From: an uncultured Ruminococcus sp.
GTDB taxonomy: Bacteria > Bacillota > Clostridia > Oscillospirales > CAG-272
Assembly (NCBI GenBank): GCA_905202255.1
Contig: CAJKRH010000039.1
Span: forward strand, 1-14,892
DNA length: 14,892 nucleotides
Direction of reading: 5' to 3'
Shown: positions 13,428 to 14,892 of the stretch, piece by piece
Numbering within the stretch: the stretch's first letter is position 1
Layout: every line of letters begins with the position of its first letter
Position numbers and translations under genes: made by a program
Notes under the pieces: model-generated
What the model saw: only the letters and a program-made list of their open reading frames with translations
Told to the model about the DNA's origin: nothing
Database searches by the model: none

Positions 13428-14359
13428 AAGAAAAATCAAGATTTGAAACGGCGCGGAAATGGCTCATTTTCTGGACGCTTTTTATCGGGATAGGTGCCGT
13501 GGCGGGCGCTGCGGGAATGCTTTGCGACCCGTCGGGCAAGGCGATGGGAATGGATTCCATGCTCCCTTATATGCAGAAGCTCCCCTTTGCCGATGTGCTC
13601 TTCCGCGACCTGAAATTCTCCGGCATCGCCCTGCTTATCGTAAACGGGCTGACAAATCTCACCGCCGCGGGACTCCTTATCGCGAAAAAGAAAGCGGGCG
13701 TGATACTCGGCGGGCTCTTCGGCATAACGCTAATGCTCTGGATATGTATTCAGTTTTATATGTTCCCGCCGAATTTCATGTCGACGATATATTTTATTTT
13801 CGGTCTGGCACAAGCAATCTGCGGTTATGCGGCATATGTTTTCCGCAGGCAAGAGGCTTTTCACGCAGATATAGCCGATTATCCGAATATAGGAACAAAT
13901 CCCGGGCGGCTTGTGGTATTTTTTTCGCGCATGGGCTACGCGAGAAAGCTTGCCTATGAGGAAGCAAACAGAACAGGCGCCGCCGTTTATGAAGTGAAAT
14001 CAACGGAGCGCACGCAGGGTACGCTCGGCTTCTGGTGGTGCGGACGCTTCGGCATGCACAGATGGGAAATGCCGATAGAGGAAATAAGCGCAGACCTCTC
14101 AAAGTACGAACATGTCACAATCTGCTCTCCGATATGGGTATTTGCTCTCGCCGCGCCGATGCGGGCATTCTGCCGCGCGGCGGCGGGAAAGATAAAGGAG
14201 GCGGATTATATCCTCGTCCATCATACAGGCGGCACATATGAAAACGCGGTGGCGGAAATGGACGCTCTGCTCGGCATCAGCGGCACTCCTCTGCGCAGTG
14301 TGCAATGCAAGGTCGGTACATATAAGAAGAGCAAGGAAATTTGCAGGGGAAGTAAATGA
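13424..14359 (+). CDS. Membrane protein with C-terminal flavodoxin-like domain
   Basis: 311 aa from GTG at 13424, which overlaps the upstream stop by four bases and has GGAGGAGGA (13406-13414) at suitable spacing; an ATG at 13391 would overlap by 37 bases without a better site. Residues 1-145 contain about four hydrophobic segments (near 12-32, 64-86, 91-110 and 119-140). Residues 160-290 look like a flavodoxin fold: strand VVFF then SRMGYAR (168-174), where FMN phosphate would bind, CSPIWVFALAAPMRAF (234-249) and HHTGGTYENAV. A role in membrane-linked flavin redox chemistry is inferred; partner and substrate are unknown. It is co-transcribed and translationally coupled with the GNAT-hydrolase fusion, which suggests a shared but unidentified pathway. 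Confidence 0.8.
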   Translation: MKEKSRFETARKWLIFWTLFIGIGAVAGAAGMLCDPSGKAMGMDSMLPYMQKLPFADVLFRDLKFSGIALLIVNGLTNLTAAGLLIAKKKAGVILGGLFGITLMLWICIQFYMFPPNFMSTIYFIFGLAQAICGYAAYVFRRQEAFHADIADYPNIGTNPGRLVVFFSRMGYARKLAYEEANRTGAAVYEVKSTERTQGTLGFWWCGRFGMHRWEMPIEEISADLSKYEHVTICSPIWVFALAAPMRAFCRAAAGKIKEADYILVHHTGGTYENAVAEMDALLGISGTPLRSVQCKVGTYKKSKEICRGSK

Positions 14360-14372
14360 TGGAAAAATAAAT

Positions 14373-14395
14373 AAAAAGCCGCGCCGCGGCTTTTT
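14373..14395 (+). terminator. Rho-independent terminator of the GNAT/flavodoxin operon
   Basis: AAAAAGCCGCG and CGCGGCTTTTT (14373-14395) form a near-perfect palindrome followed by a T-rich tract. It starts 13 bases past the flavodoxin-protein stop codon. The symmetry may let it act on both strands. Confidence 0.88.
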
Positions 14396-14418
14396 ATTTT
14401 ATAGTATTTTCGTTACGC

Positions 14419-14447
14419 AAAAAGGGAACCCTTTCGGATTCCCTTTT
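14419..14447 (-). terminator. Rho-independent terminator of gap
   Basis: AAAAGGGAA (14420-14428) and TTCCCTTTT (14439-14447) form a 9-bp stem with a 10-nt loop. On the minus strand it ends in five T. It lies 22 bases past the gap stop codon and faces the operon terminator at 14373. Confidence 0.88.
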
Positions 14448-14469
14448 AATTCAGATATAAGCAGATAAA

Positions 14470-14892
14470 TTAGTTGAGCTCTGCGAAGTACTTGATTGTA
14501 CGAACCATCTGGCTTGTGTAGCTGTTTTCGTTGTCGTACCAAGAAACAACCTGAACCTGATATGTGTCATCGTCAATCTTGGATACCATTGTCTGTGTAG
14601 CATCGAAGAGCGAGCCGTATCTCATACCGATAACATCGGAAGAAACGATAGGATCCTCATTGTAACCGAAGGAAGCGGAAGAAGCAGCCTTCATAGCGGC
14701 ATTGATGCCGTCCTTTGTTACATCTTTGCCCTTGACAACAGCTGTAAGAATTGTTGTGGAACCTGTGGGAACAGGAACTCTCTGGGCGGAGCCGATAAGC
14801 TTGCCGTTGAGCTCGGGGATAACGAGACCGATAGCCTTAGCAGCGCCGGTAGAGTTAGGAACGATGTTTGCAGCGCCTGCTCTTGCTCTTCT
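14470..14892 (-). CDS. gap: Glyceraldehyde-3-phosphate dehydrogenase, type I (C-terminal part)
   Basis: The last 140 aa, about 40% of a usual 335-residue enzyme; the 5' end, with the NAD domain and catalytic Cys, lies beyond the right edge. The visible part starts at RRARAGAANIVPNSTGAA, the phosphate-site region, and continues through AIGLVIPELNGKL, AQRVPVPTGS, FGYNEDPIVSSDVIG, SLFDATQT and SWYDNENSY. The final motif replaces the common NEWGY with NENSY, a variant I associate with Clostridia. The enzyme oxidises glyceraldehyde 3-phosphate to 1,3-bisphosphoglycerate in glycolysis. Codons are strongly biased towards the highly expressed set. A terminator at 14419-14447 follows. Confidence 0.97.
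   Translation of the reverse strand, partial: RRARAGAANIVPNSTGAAKAIGLVIPELNGKLIGSAQRVPVPTGSTTILTAVVKGKDVTKDGINAAMKAASSASFGYNEDPIVSSDVIGMRYGSLFDATQTMVSKIDDDTYQVQVVSWYDNENSYTSQMVRTIKYFAELN

Overview
The window looks like a chromosomal stretch from a Gram-positive, probably gut-associated member of the Clostridia (Oscillospirales/Ruminococcaceae-like). This is inferred from several things: lipoproteins with long Thr/Glu linkers, a SpoIIQ-like LytM protein behind a sigma-F-like promoter, a ClpC ATPase with a UVR motif, strong AGGAG-type ribosome binding sites, and TTGACA/TAAAAT promoters. No plasmid, phage, CRISPR, tRNA or rRNA feature was found. Eleven protein genes are supported; the last runs off the right edge.

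Layout: 1-343 is gene-free and holds hairpin-rich sequence whose two ends are inverted copies of a 'hairpin plus constant box' motif (a possible MITE). 392-3128 (minus) holds two paralogous secreted lipoproteins of unknown function, each with its own promoter and terminator. 3559-4239 (minus) is a membrane-anchored LytM/M23 protein resembling SpoIIQ. A nested palindrome follows at 4344-4420. Next come a small Cys-rich membrane protein and a DacF/PBP5-like D-Ala-D-Ala carboxypeptidase with altered motifs (4486-6139, minus). 6205-7030 is a cluster of palindromic repeats with no credible gene. ribF and yifB (7031-9550, minus) form a likely two-gene operon, divergent from clpC (9713-12145, plus). 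A GNAT acetyltransferase/alpha-beta hydrolase fusion follows, coupled by a GTGA overlap to a membrane-flavodoxin protein (12276-14359, plus). The C-terminal part of a type I GAPDH (minus) enters from the right edge behind facing terminators.

Most genes are housekeeping: flavin cofactor synthesis, protein quality control, peptidoglycan and glycolysis. The most interesting material is between and beside the genes. Two repeat families keep constant boxes while their hairpin stems vary in sequence but stay base-paired, which suggests selection on structure. The SpoIIQ-like gene carries what looks like a forespore promoter. The lipoprotein pair has no family I recognise. A strong orphan sigma-A promoter lies in the 3.4 kb intergenic region. 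All functional calls come from reading motifs; no database search was possible.
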